Positions 34,465 through 44,128 are shown, numbered from the stretch's first letter. The stretch: DNA of 58,029 bases from JBBQNY01 sp038255255 (GCA_038255255.1 JBBSLL010000015.1:1-58029); one strand, 5' to 3'. Notes: generated by a model from the sequence alone, not told the origin. Translations and numbers: made by a program.

Positions 34465-35102
34465 GGCGCACCCGCATCAAGTTCTGTGGCATGACCCACG
34501 CCGACGACGTGGCGCGCGCATGCGCGATGGGCGCCGACGCGCTCGGCTTCATCTTCGTTCCGGCCAGCAGGCGCGTACTCGGGATCGGGCAGGCCCAATC
34601 GCTGGTGGCCGCGACGCCACCATTCGTCGCCCGCGTCGGTCTGTTCGCCGATCCTTCACGCACTGATGTCGAAGCTGTTCTCGAGCGCGTCAACCTGGAC
34701 TGGCTGCAGTTCCACGGCGACGAGGACGCCACGTTCTGCGAACAGTTCGGTTTGCCGTATCTCAAGGCCATCGCCATGGGAGGCGAGGCGCCTGTCGAAG
34801 ACGCGGTCATGCGGCTGCATGGGCGGGCGCGCGGTTTCATCTTCGACGCGCATGCACGCGGCGGCAGCGGCGGAGGCGGGGTACCATTCGATTGGTCGCG
34901 ATTTCCTGCGCGCGCCGCGAATGCCGTCCTCGCGGGCGGCCTGTCCCCGGACAATGTTTTCGACGCGGTCACGCGCACCCGGCCGTGGGCAGTCGATGCC
35001 GTGAGCGGCATCGAGGCATCGCCGGGGCGCAAGGATCCAGAAAAGATGCGACGTTTCATCCACGAGGTCAGAAGAGCCGATGACGCAAGCCACGACGATT
35101 GA
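34461..35102 (+). CDS. trpF: Phosphoribosylanthranilate isomerase
   Basis: The 213-residue TIM-barrel enzyme of tryptophan synthesis opens with RIKFCGMTHADDV (cysteine and lysine region) and ends with the phosphate-binding VLAGGLSPDNV and AVDAVSGIEASPGRKD. It is a separate protein, not fused to TrpC as in E. coli. It overlaps trpB by 23 bases. Confidence 0.97.
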   Translation: MRRTRIKFCGMTHADDVARACAMGADALGFIFVPASRRVLGIGQAQSLVAATPPFVARVGLFADPSRTDVEAVLERVNLDWLQFHGDEDATFCEQFGLPYLKAIAMGGEAPVEDAVMRLHGRARGFIFDAHARGGSGGGGVPFDWSRFPARAANAVLAGGLSPDNVFDAVTRTRPWAVDAVSGIEASPGRKDPEKMRRFIHEVRRADDASHDD

Positions 35103-36297
35103 TTACAGCGCTTACCCCGACGCACGAGGCCATTTCGGCCAGTACGGTGGAAGCTTCGTGGCCGAGACACTGATGCAGCCGCTGGCGGAACTGACTGCGG
35201 CCTACGAAGCCTGTCGAACCGATGCCGCGTTCCAGTCGGCGCTCGCGCACGACCTCCGGCACTACGTGGGGCGGCCGAGCCCCATCTATCACGCGGAACG
35301 CCTGAGCCTCGAGGTCGGTGGCGCGCAGATATTGCTCAAGCGCGAGGACCTGAATCACACCGGCGCGCACAAGATCAACAACACGGTGGGCCAGGCCATG
35401 CTGGCGCAGCGCATGGGCAAGCGCCGCGTGATCGCGGAAACCGGCGCGGGACAACACGGCGTCGCGACTGCCACCGTGGCTGCGCGACTCGGCCTCGAGT
35501 GCGTCGTGTACATGGGCGAGGTCGACATGGCGCGGCAGGCCATCAACGTCTATCGCATGCAGTTGCTCGGTGCGACCGTGGTGCCGGTGACCTCGGGCTC
35601 ACGCACGCTCAAGGACGCGCTCAACGAAGCGATGCGCGACTGGGTCACCCACGTCGACGACACGTTCTACATCATCGGCACCGTCGCGGGTCCGCATCCC
35701 TATCCGCAGATGGTGCGCGATTTCAATGCCGTGGCCGGGCGCGAGGCGCGCGCGCAGATGCTCGAGGAGTACGGGCAGTTGCCGCACACGCTCGTGGCGT
35801 GCGTCGGCGGTGGCAGCAACGCCATCGGCCTTTTCCATCCGTTCCTCGACGACCACCAAGTACGCATGCTCGGCGCGGAGGCCGCGGGCGAGGGCATCGC
35901 CTCGGGGCGACACGCGGCGTCGCTTTCCGCCGGCAGGCCCGGCGTGCTGCATGGCAATCGCACCTACCTCTTGTGCGATGACGACGGGCAGATCATCGAG
36001 ACGCACTCGGTTTCGGCAGGGCTCGACTATCCGGGCGTTGGTCCGGAGCATGCGTGGCTCAAGGATCTCGGACGAGCCGAATACATCCCGGTGACGGATG
36101 CGGAAGCGCTCGAGGCGTTTCACCGTCTCGCGCGATGCGAAGGAATACTGGCCGCGCTGGAGTCGAGCCATGCCGTAGCGCTTGCCATCCAGGTCGCCCG
36201 CGATCTGCCCGGCGACGCGCTGGTGCTGTGCAATCTGTCGGGTCGCGGCGACAAGGACGTGCACACGATCGCGGCCCAGTCGGGCCTCGTGTTCTGA
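35080..36297 (+). CDS. trpB: Tryptophan synthase beta chain
   Basis: The 405-residue PLP enzyme condenses indole with serine. The cofactor lysine lies in LNHTGAHKINNT, the phosphate-binding loop in CVGGGSNAIG, and the substrate motif in ETGAGQHGVATA. It forms a complex with TrpA, whose gene starts 12 bases later. Confidence 0.99.
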   Translation: MTQATTIDYSAYPDARGHFGQYGGSFVAETLMQPLAELTAAYEACRTDAAFQSALAHDLRHYVGRPSPIYHAERLSLEVGGAQILLKREDLNHTGAHKINNTVGQAMLAQRMGKRRVIAETGAGQHGVATATVAARLGLECVVYMGEVDMARQAINVYRMQLLGATVVPVTSGSRTLKDALNEAMRDWVTHVDDTFYIIGTVAGPHPYPQMVRDFNAVAGREARAQMLEEYGQLPHTLVACVGGGSNAIGLFHPFLDDHQVRMLGAEAAGEGIASGRHAASLSAGRPGVLHGNRTYLLCDDDGQIIETHSVSAGLDYPGVGPEHAWLKDLGRAEYIPVTDAEALEAFHRLARCEGILAALESSHAVALAIQVARDLPGDALVLCNLSGRGDKDVHTIAAQSGLVF

Positions 36298-36308
36298 GCA
36301 CGCCACCG

Positions 36309-37118
36309 ATGACTCGCATCGATCGACGCTTCGCAGAGCTCGCGTCGCGCGGCCGCACGGGACTCATCCCATTCGTCACTGCCGGGGACCCGTCCGGCGA
36401 TGCCACGGTGCCGGTCCTGCACGCACTGGTGGAGGCGGGCGCCGACTTGCTGGAAATCGGCGTGCCGTTTTCTGACCCGATGGCCGACGGGCCGACGATA
36501 CAGCGCGCCAGCGAACGCGCCCTTGCCAAGGGCATCGGACTGCGCCGGGTTCTTGCGATGGTCGCCGAGTTCCGCACGCGGGACGGCGACACGCCGGTCG
36601 TCTTGATGGGATACCTCAATCCCTTCGAGCGCGATCCGCAGAACGTCTTCACCGAGTGTGCGCAGGCCGGCGTCGACGGCGTGCTCCTCGTGGATTGCCC
36701 GGTCGAGGAGGCGGACGCACTGCGGCCCCGTCTCGACGCGGCCGGCGTCCAGCAGATTTTCCTGGCGGCGCCGACCACCACTCCGCAGCGGGTGGCCGCC
36801 ATCGGCGAGCGTGCCAGCGGTTTCGTTTACTGCGTGGCATTTTCCGGCGTGACCGGGGCAGACCATCTTGTATTCGACGAAGTGCACGCGCGCCTCGCGC
36901 AGATGCGCACCAGCCTGCGCGTCCCCATTGCAGTCGGTTTCGGCATCAAGGAGCCTGCCGACGCGGTGCGCATTGCCCGCGGTGCCAATGCGGTCGTGAT
37001 CGGCTCGGCGCTGGTGGCCGCATTGTCGGATGCGCCGACGCCGGAGGAGGCAGCCCGGCGCGCCGCGGCTTTCCTCGCGCCCTTCCGAGCGGCCCTGGAC
37101 GACGGCGTCGTAAGATGA
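36309..37118 (+). CDS. trpA: Tryptophan synthase alpha chain
   Basis: The 269-residue barrel splits indoleglycerol phosphate. Catalytic residues are in LEIGVPFSDPMADGPTIQ (glutamate) and GVDGVLLVDCPVEE (aspartate). The ATG at 36309 gives a normal N-terminus. trpF, trpB and trpA form one transcript with truA upstream and accD 55 bases downstream. The remaining trp genes are not in the window. Confidence 0.98.
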   Translation: MTRIDRRFAELASRGRTGLIPFVTAGDPSGDATVPVLHALVEAGADLLEIGVPFSDPMADGPTIQRASERALAKGIGLRRVLAMVAEFRTRDGDTPVVLMGYLNPFERDPQNVFTECAQAGVDGVLLVDCPVEEADALRPRLDAAGVQQIFLAAPTTTPQRVAAIGERASGFVYCVAFSGVTGADHLVFDEVHARLAQMRTSLRVPIAVGFGIKEPADAVRIARGANAVVIGSALVAALSDAPTPEEAARRAAAFLAPFRAALDDGVVR

Positions 37119-37173
37119 CGCCCTTCGCTGATCGGCCGGTTGCCGTGAACGCCACCACTGGATACTCGCACTC

Positions 37174-38070
37174 ATGAGCTGGCTGCAGAAGTTGATGCCG
37201 GCGCGCATCCGCACGCAGGGCGGCACGCGTCGCGCGGTGCCGGAGGGCCTCTGGACCAAATGCGAGGGCTGTGGCGTCGCGCTCTACCAGCCGGAACTCG
37301 AGCGTAATCTCAAGGTGTGCCCCAAGTGCGGCTTCCATATGCCGATCACCGCGCGGGCACGCCTGCTGGCGTTGTTCGACGAGGCGACGAGCGAAGAACT
37401 CGATGCCGGTCTCGAGCCGGTCGATGCGCTCAAGTTCCGCGACTCGAAAAAATATCGCGACCGCATCGTTGCCGCGCAGAAGGCGACGGGCGAGAAGGAC
37501 GCGCTGATCTCGATGCGCGGTTCGGTCAAGCGCGCCCCGCTCGTGGCCTGCGCATTCGAGTTCACCTTCATGGGCGGTTCGATGGGCTCGGTAGTGGGGG
37601 AGAAGTTCACACGCGCCGCCGAGCGGGCGCTGGCCGAACGCGCGCCGCTCGTGTGCTTTTCCGCGACCGGTGGTGCGCGCATGCAGGAGGGGCTCTATTC
37701 GCTCATGCAGATGGCGAAGACATCCGCCGCGATCGCAAGGCTGCGCGAGGCGGGGGTGCCTTACATCTCCGTGCTCACGCACCCGACCACGGGCGGCGTC
37801 TCGGCATCGCTCGGCATGCTCGGCGACATCAACCTGGCCGAACCGCAGGCGCTGATCGGATTCGCGGGCCCGCGGGTGATCGAGCAGACCGTGCGCGAAA
37901 CCCTTCCGGAGGGATTCCAGCGCAGCGAGTTCCTGCTCGACCACGGCGCCATCGATGCCATCGTCGATCGCCGCCATCTGCGCGACAGGATCGCCTCGCT
38001 GACGGCGTTGCTGCAGGGCCGCGACCTGCCCGCAGACATGCCCGTGGCTGCGCACGGCGCCGCGGGTTGA
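37174..38070 (+). CDS. accD: Acetyl-CoA carboxylase, carboxyltransferase beta subunit
   Basis: The 298-residue subunit carries the four-cysteine zinc ribbon (Cys30, 33, 49 and 52) and a crotonase-fold carboxyltransferase domain with FMGGSMGSVVGEK and GGARMQEGLYSLMQMAK. It works with AccA to carboxylate acetyl-CoA for fatty acid synthesis. The neighbour order trpA-accD-folC is conserved in gammaproteobacteria. Confidence 0.98.
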   Translation: MSWLQKLMPARIRTQGGTRRAVPEGLWTKCEGCGVALYQPELERNLKVCPKCGFHMPITARARLLALFDEATSEELDAGLEPVDALKFRDSKKYRDRIVAAQKATGEKDALISMRGSVKRAPLVACAFEFTFMGGSMGSVVGEKFTRAAERALAERAPLVCFSATGGARMQEGLYSLMQMAKTSAAIARLREAGVPYISVLTHPTTGGVSASLGMLGDINLAEPQALIGFAGPRVIEQTVRETLPEGFQRSEFLLDHGAIDAIVDRRHLRDRIASLTALLQGRDLPADMPVAAHGAAG

Positions 38071-38099
38071 TCATCCATCCCATCGCGTAATCGGGCGCC

Positions 38100-39386
38100 G
38101 TGAACCTGCCTGACACGCTGTCGGGATGGCTCGCGTTCCAGCTGGCCGGATCGCGCGACGAGATCGTTCTCGGACTCGACAGCGTGCGCGCGGTTGCCGA
38201 CGAACTTCGCCTCGGGCGCCCCGCGCCACTGGTGGTCAGCGTCGCCGGCACCAACGGCAAGGGTTCGACCGTTGCCTTCCTGGAAGCCATCGCGCGCGCC
38301 GGTGGCCGGCGCGTGGGCGCGTACACGTCGCCGCATCTTCTGCACTACAACGAGCGCATCCGCATCGATGGCGTCGTCGCGTCGGACCAGCAGCTTTGTG
38401 CGGTGTTTGCCCTCATCGAAATGGCGCGCGCGCGGGCAGGCGTTCCCCTCACGTACTTCGAGTTCGGCACGCTCGCCGCACTGCAATTGTTCGCGGACGC
38501 TGGCCTCGACCTGGCGATCCTCGAAGTCGGTCTGGGTGGCCGCCTCGATGCCGTCAACCTCGTCGATGCCGATGTTGCGATCATCACGGCCATCGATCTC
38601 GATCACCAGGACTGGCTGGGCCACGATCGCGATTCGATTGCGCGCGAAAAGGCGGGCATCTTCCGTGGCGGCGCCATTGCGGTACTGGCGGAGCGCGACC
38701 CGCAGCAAGCGCTGCTTGCCCGCGCACGCGAAGTCGGTGCAAACGTGCTGCGCGCGGGACTGGACTATGACTGGCGTATCGGCTCCGGCGAGTGGAGCTG
38801 GCGGTCCACGACGGGTCACGAGTTCGCCTTGCCACTGCCGCAACTCGCTGCCGATGTGCAGTTCGCGAACGCGAGTGCGGCCATCGCCGCGCTGCATGCG
38901 ATCGGGCCGCGATTGCCGCTCGAGGCCACTGCGTTCGCGCAGGGTGTGGGTAGTGCCTCTGTGGCTGGACGCCTGCAAAGCGTGGAGTCGCGTGGCCGCA
39001 CATGGCTGCTCGACGTCGCACACAATCCCCAGGCTGCTCGCGTACTCGGGCAATGGCTGGACGCCGCGTACCCGGATCGCCCCGTCGTGGCGGTGTTCGG
39101 TGGCCTTGCCGACAAGGACACCGCGGGCATCGTCGCGCCGTTGCAACACCGGGTGCGGCACTGGTTCTGCGGCGGTCTCGATGCACTGTCGCCGCGCGGC
39201 TTACCGGGCGAAGCGCTTGCGCAGCGGGTTCGGGCGGGAGGCGCCGAGGCGAGCGCGCACGCGACGATCGAGCAGGCTCTCGAGGCAGCTTCCGTGAATG
39301 CCGAAGGGAGTGAGCTGATCGTCTGCTTCGGTTCTTTCTTCGTCGTGGCCGCGACGCTGCAGGCGCTGGGCAGGCCTGCGAGGTAA
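38100..39386 (+). CDS. folC: Bifunctional dihydrofolate/folylpolyglutamate synthase
   Basis: The 428-residue Mur-ligase-family enzyme adds dihydropteroate to glutamate and then extends folate with glutamates. The ATP loop is AGTNGKGSTVAFLEAI; AKREKAGIF-type AREKAGIFRGG and LLDVAHNPQAARVL follow. The start is GTG at 38100, 29 bases after accD. Confidence 0.97.
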   Translation: MNLPDTLSGWLAFQLAGSRDEIVLGLDSVRAVADELRLGRPAPLVVSVAGTNGKGSTVAFLEAIARAGGRRVGAYTSPHLLHYNERIRIDGVVASDQQLCAVFALIEMARARAGVPLTYFEFGTLAALQLFADAGLDLAILEVGLGGRLDAVNLVDADVAIITAIDLDHQDWLGHDRDSIAREKAGIFRGGAIAVLAERDPQQALLARAREVGANVLRAGLDYDWRIGSGEWSWRSTTGHEFALPLPQLAADVQFANASAAIAALHAIGPRLPLEATAFAQGVGSASVAGRLQSVESRGRTWLLDVAHNPQAARVLGQWLDAAYPDRPVVAVFGGLADKDTAGIVAPLQHRVRHWFCGGLDALSPRGLPGEALAQRVRAGGAEASAHATIEQALEAASVNAEGSELIVCFGSFFVVAATLQALGRPAR

Positions 39387-39415
39387 CAAAGGCGGGGAGG
39401 GGCAGGGCGGGCGTT

Positions 39416-39421
39416 ATAATC
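39416..39421 (+). promoter_or_regulatory. -10 box before the SPOR-domain gene
   Basis: A perfect TATAAT lies 26 bases before the ATG of the SPOR gene, in the 61-base gap after folC. The -35 region is GC-rich and weak. Confidence 0.45.
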
Positions 39422-39447
39422 GCCGCACTTTCGCTTGATACCCGTGC

Positions 39448-40470
39448 ATGGATTACACACTTCAGAAACGCATCATCGGCGCGATCATCCTGATCGTCGC
39501 CGCGATCGTGTTCGTGCCGATGCTGCTGGATGGTCCCGGCCAGACGGGGACGGAAACCGTGGATCTCGGCATTCCCGAGCCGGGCCCCGATGGCATGCGC
39601 ACGGAAGTCGTGCCGCTCGACGCGCCGCTGCCGCCGCCGCGCGTACCCAACGAGTTCGAAGTGATGCCCGATCCTGCCGGGGAGCCGGCGAGCGCGCCCA
39701 GCGATACCTCTATGCCTGGGATTGCAACTGCGGAACCCGTCCTTCCCGGGCCGGAAATCGTCCCTGATGCTCCCGCGACGCAATTACCCGAAGCCGCGTT
39801 GCCCATCATCGAAGGGCCGAGCACGCCAGACAGCCAATACGCCGCCGACACCAGCGGCCGCTGGCACGTGACCCTCGGAAGCTACGCGAATGCCGGCAAT
39901 GCGCAGAGGCTGGTCGCGGACATGCGCCGCGCAGGCCTGCCGGCGCGTGCAGAGACCGTCACCCTGGCCGGCAAGCCGGCGCAGCGCGTGCGCATCGGGC
40001 CCTACGCGGACCGCGTTCGCGCCGAAGCGGCACGACTCGCCGTGGCCTCGCGCCGCAACGACGTGACGCCCGCACTGGTGCAGGACGACTCCGCGTCGGC
40101 CGATGAAGTCTCTACCACCCCGCCATCTGCAGCCAGCGCTGCACCTGCAGGCAGTGCGCCGATCGCCACTGTTCCCGCTACCCCGGCCGATACCGCGTCT
40201 CAAGCGGTGCCAGCTGCGCCGCTGCCGCGCGACGCGCGCGGCTGGGTCGTGCAGATCGGCGCGTTTTCAAAGGTCGATGAGGCGAACGAACAGGTCACGA
40301 AGCTACGCACCGCGGGCTTCACGGCATTCGTCGATCGCCTCGATGCTCCATCCGGCACTCTTCATCGGGTAAGGGTCGGACCCGAAGCCCAACGCGCCGG
40401 TGCCGATCGCCTGCAGGCCTCGATCCGGCAAAGCCTCGCCGTCGACGGCGTGGTGATGCGGCACCCCTGA
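39448..40470 (+). CDS. DedD-like protein with two SPOR domains
   Basis: The 340-residue inner-membrane protein has a short cytoplasmic start, one membrane segment (IIGAIILIVAAIVFVPML, about residues 9-26) and a proline-rich periplasmic linker. Two SPOR domains follow, at about residues 139-210 (WHVTLGSYANAGNAQRLVAD) and 266-340 (WVVQIGAFSKVDEANEQVT). SPOR domains bind denuded glycan at the division septum. E. coli DedD has one. It sits where dedD does, but cvpA, normally next, is absent. Confidence 0.9.
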   Translation: MDYTLQKRIIGAIILIVAAIVFVPMLLDGPGQTGTETVDLGIPEPGPDGMRTEVVPLDAPLPPPRVPNEFEVMPDPAGEPASAPSDTSMPGIATAEPVLPGPEIVPDAPATQLPEAALPIIEGPSTPDSQYAADTSGRWHVTLGSYANAGNAQRLVADMRRAGLPARAETVTLAGKPAQRVRIGPYADRVRAEAARLAVASRRNDVTPALVQDDSASADEVSTTPPSAASAAPAGSAPIATVPATPADTASQAVPAAPLPRDARGWVVQIGAFSKVDEANEQVTKLRTAGFTAFVDRLDAPSGTLHRVRVGPEAQRAGADRLQASIRQSLAVDGVVMRHP

Positions 40471-40537
40471 TCGCATTTTTTGGGCGCTGGCCAGCCTCGC
40501 GCCCATTCGTCGTACCAGCCAAGGAAACCGTCACCGC

Positions 40538-42043
40538 ATGTGCGCCATCATCGGAATCGTCGGCCGCGCGGATGTCGCCGGCGCGCTCTACGACGGCCTG
40601 ACCGTTCTGCAGCACCGCGGCCAGGACGCGGCGGGCATCGCAACCGTCGATGCGCGCAAGCTGCGGCTGCACAAGGGCAACGGGCTGGTGCGCGACGTGT
40701 TCGGCCCGACCGACATGGAAAAGCTGTCCGGTCGTTACGGCATCGGCCATTGCCGCTATCCCACGGCCGGCAGCGATTCCACCGACGAGGCGCAACCCTT
40801 CTACGTGAACTCGCCATTCGGCATCGCGCTGGCGCACAACGGCAACCTCACCAACATGGCGAGCCTGCGGCGCGAGGTGTTCGAGCAGGACCTGCGCCAC
40901 TGCAACACCGAGTCCGACTCGGAGGTGTTGCTCAACGTGCTCGCGCATGAACTCGAAGCGGAAGGCACCCCGCTGGACGCCGACAAGGTGTTCAACGCGG
41001 TGGCGCGCGTGCATGCGCGCTGTGTCGGCGGCTATGCGGTGATCGCGCTCATCATCGGCGTGGGTGTGCTGGCGTTCCGCGACCCGCACGGTATTCGTCC
41101 GCTGGTAATCGGCAAGCGCAACGCGCCGGGCGGCGTCGACGAATTTGCAGTGGCGTCGGAGAGTGTTGCGTTCGACGCGCTGGGCTTCGAACTCGTCAGG
41201 GATGTGCGCCCCGGCGAAGCCGTGCTGGTGTCGCCCGAGGGCGATTTCCAGAGTCGGCAGTGCGTGCCGGCGCGCCAGCATGCGCCCTGCATCTTCGAGT
41301 ATGTGTATCTGGCGCGGCCCGATTCGATGATCGAGGAGATCTCGGTGCACAAGGCGCGCATGCGCATGGGCGAGAAGCTTGCCCAGAAGATTCGTGCCGA
41401 GCGCCCGGACCACGACATCGACGTGGTGATCCCGATTCCCGATACCTCGCGTACCGCCGCGATGGAGCTGGCGCACACGCTCGGCGTCAAGTATCGCGAA
41501 GGCTTCATCAAGAACCGCTACATCGGTCGCACCTTCATCATGCCCGGGCAGAGCGAGCGCATGAAGTCGGTGCGCCGCAAGCTCAACGCGATCCCGCTCG
41601 AATTCCGCAACCGCGTGGTGCTGCTGGTCGACGATTCCATCGTGCGAGGCACCACCTCGCAGCAGATCATCCAGATGGCGCGCGACGCGGGTGCGCGCAA
41701 GGTGTACTTCGCATCGGCGGCGCCGCCGGTGCGCTTTCCCAATGTCTACGGCATCGACATGCCGGCGGCCGGCGAGCTCATCGCGCACGATCGCAGCCAA
41801 GCGGAGATCGAGCAGTTGCTCGGCTGCGACTGGCTCATCTATCAGGATCTTTCCGACCTCGTCGATGCCGTGGCGGGTCCCAAGCGACGCGTCGAGCATT
41901 TCGATACGTCGTGCTTTTCTGGCGAGTACGTCACGGGTTTGCTTCCGGGATACCTCGACCGTCTTCAGCAGCAACGCTCCGACGATGCGAAAAGCGCGCG
42001 TCGCAACGAGCTCGAAGCCAACCTCGCCACCTCGCGAGCGTGA
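40538..42043 (+). CDS. purF: Amidophosphoribosyltransferase
   Basis: The 501-residue enzyme starts the purine pathway by making phosphoribosylamine from PRPP and glutamine. After removal of Met1, Cys2 (MCAIIGIVG) is the glutaminase nucleophile. The PRPP loop is VLLVDDSIVRGTTSQQII. The gene lies 67 bases after the SPOR gene, where cvpA would be expected. Confidence 0.98.
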   Translation: MCAIIGIVGRADVAGALYDGLTVLQHRGQDAAGIATVDARKLRLHKGNGLVRDVFGPTDMEKLSGRYGIGHCRYPTAGSDSTDEAQPFYVNSPFGIALAHNGNLTNMASLRREVFEQDLRHCNTESDSEVLLNVLAHELEAEGTPLDADKVFNAVARVHARCVGGYAVIALIIGVGVLAFRDPHGIRPLVIGKRNAPGGVDEFAVASESVAFDALGFELVRDVRPGEAVLVSPEGDFQSRQCVPARQHAPCIFEYVYLARPDSMIEEISVHKARMRMGEKLAQKIRAERPDHDIDVVIPIPDTSRTAAMELAHTLGVKYREGFIKNRYIGRTFIMPGQSERMKSVRRKLNAIPLEFRNRVVLLVDDSIVRGTTSQQIIQMARDAGARKVYFASAAPPVRFPNVYGIDMPAAGELIAHDRSQAEIEQLLGCDWLIYQDLSDLVDAVAGPKRRVEHFDTSCFSGEYVTGLLPGYLDRLQQQRSDDAKSARRNELEANLATSRA

Positions 42044-42082
42044 CGCCACGCACCTGTCTTGCGACGCATTTCAGCCGCGGCG

Positions 42083-42196
42083 AGTTCGCACTTCATCCCT
42101 CTCCCCCCGGGAGAGGGACCGAGGGAGTGGGTTCGACCCCGCGGCCAGTTCGCACTTCATCCCTCTCCCTCCGGGAGAGGGACCGAGGGTGAGGGG
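42083..42196. repeat. Two tandem copies of a CCCTCTCC/GGGAGAGGG unit, 64-base period
   Basis: AGTTCGCACTTCATCCCTCT begins at 42083 and again at 42147. Each copy contains an inverted repeat of the family seen at 11444 and elsewhere, followed by GACCGAGGG. The pair fills most of the gap between purF and the DUF455 gene. Confidence 0.85.
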
Positions 42197-42226
42197 CAAA
42201 ACGTGCCGCCCTCGCAGTCCGGGCCG

Positions 42227-43102
42227 ATGACCGCCTCTGCGAATTCGGGCCTGAAGGCGGATTGCGTCCACTGCGCAGCCTTGCGCTGCCTGCTGTGCAC
42301 CGAGACGCAAGAAAAAGTGTCGCTGGCATCAGCCATGCACGCCGAGCAACTCCGCGGAGCATTGTCGTCGCGACCGGATTGCCAGGCGTGTCCCGTCGTA
42401 GATATCCCGGTTCCCGGCCGCCCGGCACGCCCGCAGCTCGTCCCGCCTCGCGCCGTCGCGTCACGCGGGCTCGGAACGCCTGCCGGTCGGGTCGCGCTGG
42501 TCCATGCCGTCGCCCACATCGAGTTCAACGCAATCAACCTCGCGTGCGACGCCGTCTACCGTTTCCGGGGCCTGCCGGCCGAGTACTACGCCGACTGGGT
42601 TGCGATCGCCGCCGATGAAGCCCGGCATTTCCAGATGCTGCAATCGCGGCTTGTCGACCTGGGCGCCAGCTACGGCGACCTCGACGCCCACGATGGCCTC
42701 TGGCAGATGGCAGTCGCAACGGCGCACGACCCGCTCGCGCGCATGGCGCTTGTGCCACGGGTTCTGGAGGCGCGCGGCCTGGATGTGACCCCGGGCATGA
42801 TCGAAAGGCTCCGCTCAGCCGGCGATCTGGCCACGGTCGCCTGCCTGGAAATCATCCTTGAGGAGGAGGTCGCGCATGTGGCCGCCGGAACCCGCTGGTT
42901 CAGGTACTTGTGCGCCCAGAGAGCGGTGGACCCGGAGGCGACCTTTTTCGCCTTGGCCGACGCCATTGCACCCGGTGCCCTCCGCGGGCCATTCAACCTT
43001 CCGAAGCGGAAAGCCGCGGGATTCAGCGCCGGGGAATTGGAAACGCTCGGAATGCGGCCCGGCGCCGGTCCCCGGATCGCATCTGCTGGCGAAGCCGGAT
43101 AA
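42227..43102 (+). CDS. DUF455 ferritin-like protein
   Basis: The 291-residue protein shows the four-helix, metal-binding pattern of the DUF455 family: HIEFNAINLACDAVYRF, DEARHFQMLQ, LVPRVLEARGLDVTPGMIER and EEVAHVAAGTRWF. The glutamate and histidine residues are spaced as in diiron proteins, related to the tRNA hydroxylase MiaE. Its substrate is unknown. The N-terminus holds five cysteines within about 45 residues (CVHC, CLLC), unusual for the family. The start at 42227 is chosen because the preceding open frame lies in the repeat region. Confidence 0.8.
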   Translation: MTASANSGLKADCVHCAALRCLLCTETQEKVSLASAMHAEQLRGALSSRPDCQACPVVDIPVPGRPARPQLVPPRAVASRGLGTPAGRVALVHAVAHIEFNAINLACDAVYRFRGLPAEYYADWVAIAADEARHFQMLQSRLVDLGASYGDLDAHDGLWQMAVATAHDPLARMALVPRVLEARGLDVTPGMIERLRSAGDLATVACLEIILEEEVAHVAAGTRWFRYLCAQRAVDPEATFFALADAIAPGALRGPFNLPKRKAAGFSAGELETLGMRPGAGPRIASAGEAG

Positions 43103-43189
43103 TCCATGCGGGGCAATGTGAATCCTTTTGTGACGTCGGGGAGTGTCCGGATCCGGGTGGACCCTGCGTTATGGTTACCGAGCCGGACG

Positions 43190-43216
43190 AAGAGCGGCGT
43201 ATGTCGCTCTTTTTTC
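43190..43216 (+). terminator. Rho-independent terminator after the DUF455 gene
   Basis: AAGAGCG, an eight-base loop, CGCTCTT and a run of Ts give a classic intrinsic terminator about 90 bases after the DUF455 stop. It separates the purF/DUF455 transcript from the dockerin operon. Confidence 0.8.
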
Positions 43217-43306
43217 GTCGATTTCAGGTGCACGCCTCTTGTGAGCGTGCTAACGTCCGCGCGTTTCCAGCTATCCAAACGCGCATCTGCCGGGGAGTCA
43301 CCCAAA

Positions 43307-44128
43307 ATGTTGAAGACCTCGATCAAATCCCTCGCCCTGCTTGCCGCTCTCTTCGGCACCGGCGAGCTCATGGCGCAAAATTGCAACACCACCGCGTGGG
43401 GCGTAAACCTCGCCGCCGGCCAGGCCGTCTCCGGCTCACCGACTGCCGGCGCGCCGACTGCTGGTGTGTCCCGGTACTCCGGCCGCTGTGGGTTGCGTTC
43501 CAATGCGCCAGCCGATTTCGTTCGCGACGGTTCGCCGAACGACGAGCCGACGTACATCACGCGCTTCTACGTCCGACCGAACGTCACCACCGGTACCGCG
43601 GTGCTCTTCCAGGCGCTGGAAGACGGGCAAGGGACGCCTTCCATCCAGGTGACTCAGACGGGAAATCAGTTGGGCCTTTCGGCGCGCGGCGTCGCCGCTG
43701 CTACTAACCTCACGATTTCTCCCGGTTTCTGGTACTCAGTTGAACTCAACTGGGCTGCAGGCGGGGCGATGACCTACGCCGTGCGCGGCGCCGGTGTGGC
43801 GACCAATCTGACCGGGTCACTGAGTGGCGTGGCAGCTGGCGCCCAAGTTGACCAAGCCAATCTGGGCTGGATCAGCGGCGGATCGGGCGGCACGGTGACG
43901 ACAGACGCCTTCGAGTCGCGTCGGACTCAAGCGATCGGTCGCCTTTGCCGTGGCGATGCGAACAATGACGGCGGCGTATCCGGTCCCGACGTTATCCAGG
44001 CACGAACGGAGTCGCTGGGCGGTGCGCTGGCACTTGGTCAGCCTGATTGCAATGAAGACGGTGGTGTAAGTGGCCCGGACGTCATTTGCATTCGTAACTT
44101 GAGCCTCGGCGCTGGTTGCGCTGGCTAA
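43307..44128 (+). CDS. Secreted protein with a C-terminal dockerin domain
   Basis: The 273-residue protein has a signal peptide (SIKSLALLAALFGTGELMAQ), then a 190-residue beta-rich region that looks like a concanavalin-type lectin/laminin-G fold (YITRFYVRPNVTTGTAVLFQ, FWYSVELNWAAGGAMTY). A C-terminal dockerin carries two calcium loops at about residues 217-228 (DANNDGGVSGPD) and 247-258 (DCNEDGGVSGPD). Both match D-x-N-x-D-G-x(5)-D. Dockerins bind cohesins. The start at 43307 is chosen by the signal peptide. It is first in a unit with a cohesin-like gene and an IPTL-CTERM gene. Confidence 0.8.
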   Translation: MLKTSIKSLALLAALFGTGELMAQNCNTTAWGVNLAAGQAVSGSPTAGAPTAGVSRYSGRCGLRSNAPADFVRDGSPNDEPTYITRFYVRPNVTTGTAVLFQALEDGQGTPSIQVTQTGNQLGLSARGVAAATNLTISPGFWYSVELNWAAGGAMTYAVRGAGVATNLTGSLSGVAAGAQVDQANLGWISGGSGGTVTTDAFESRRTQAIGRLCRGDANNDGGVSGPDVIQARTESLGGALALGQPDCNEDGGVSGPDVICIRNLSLGAGCAG

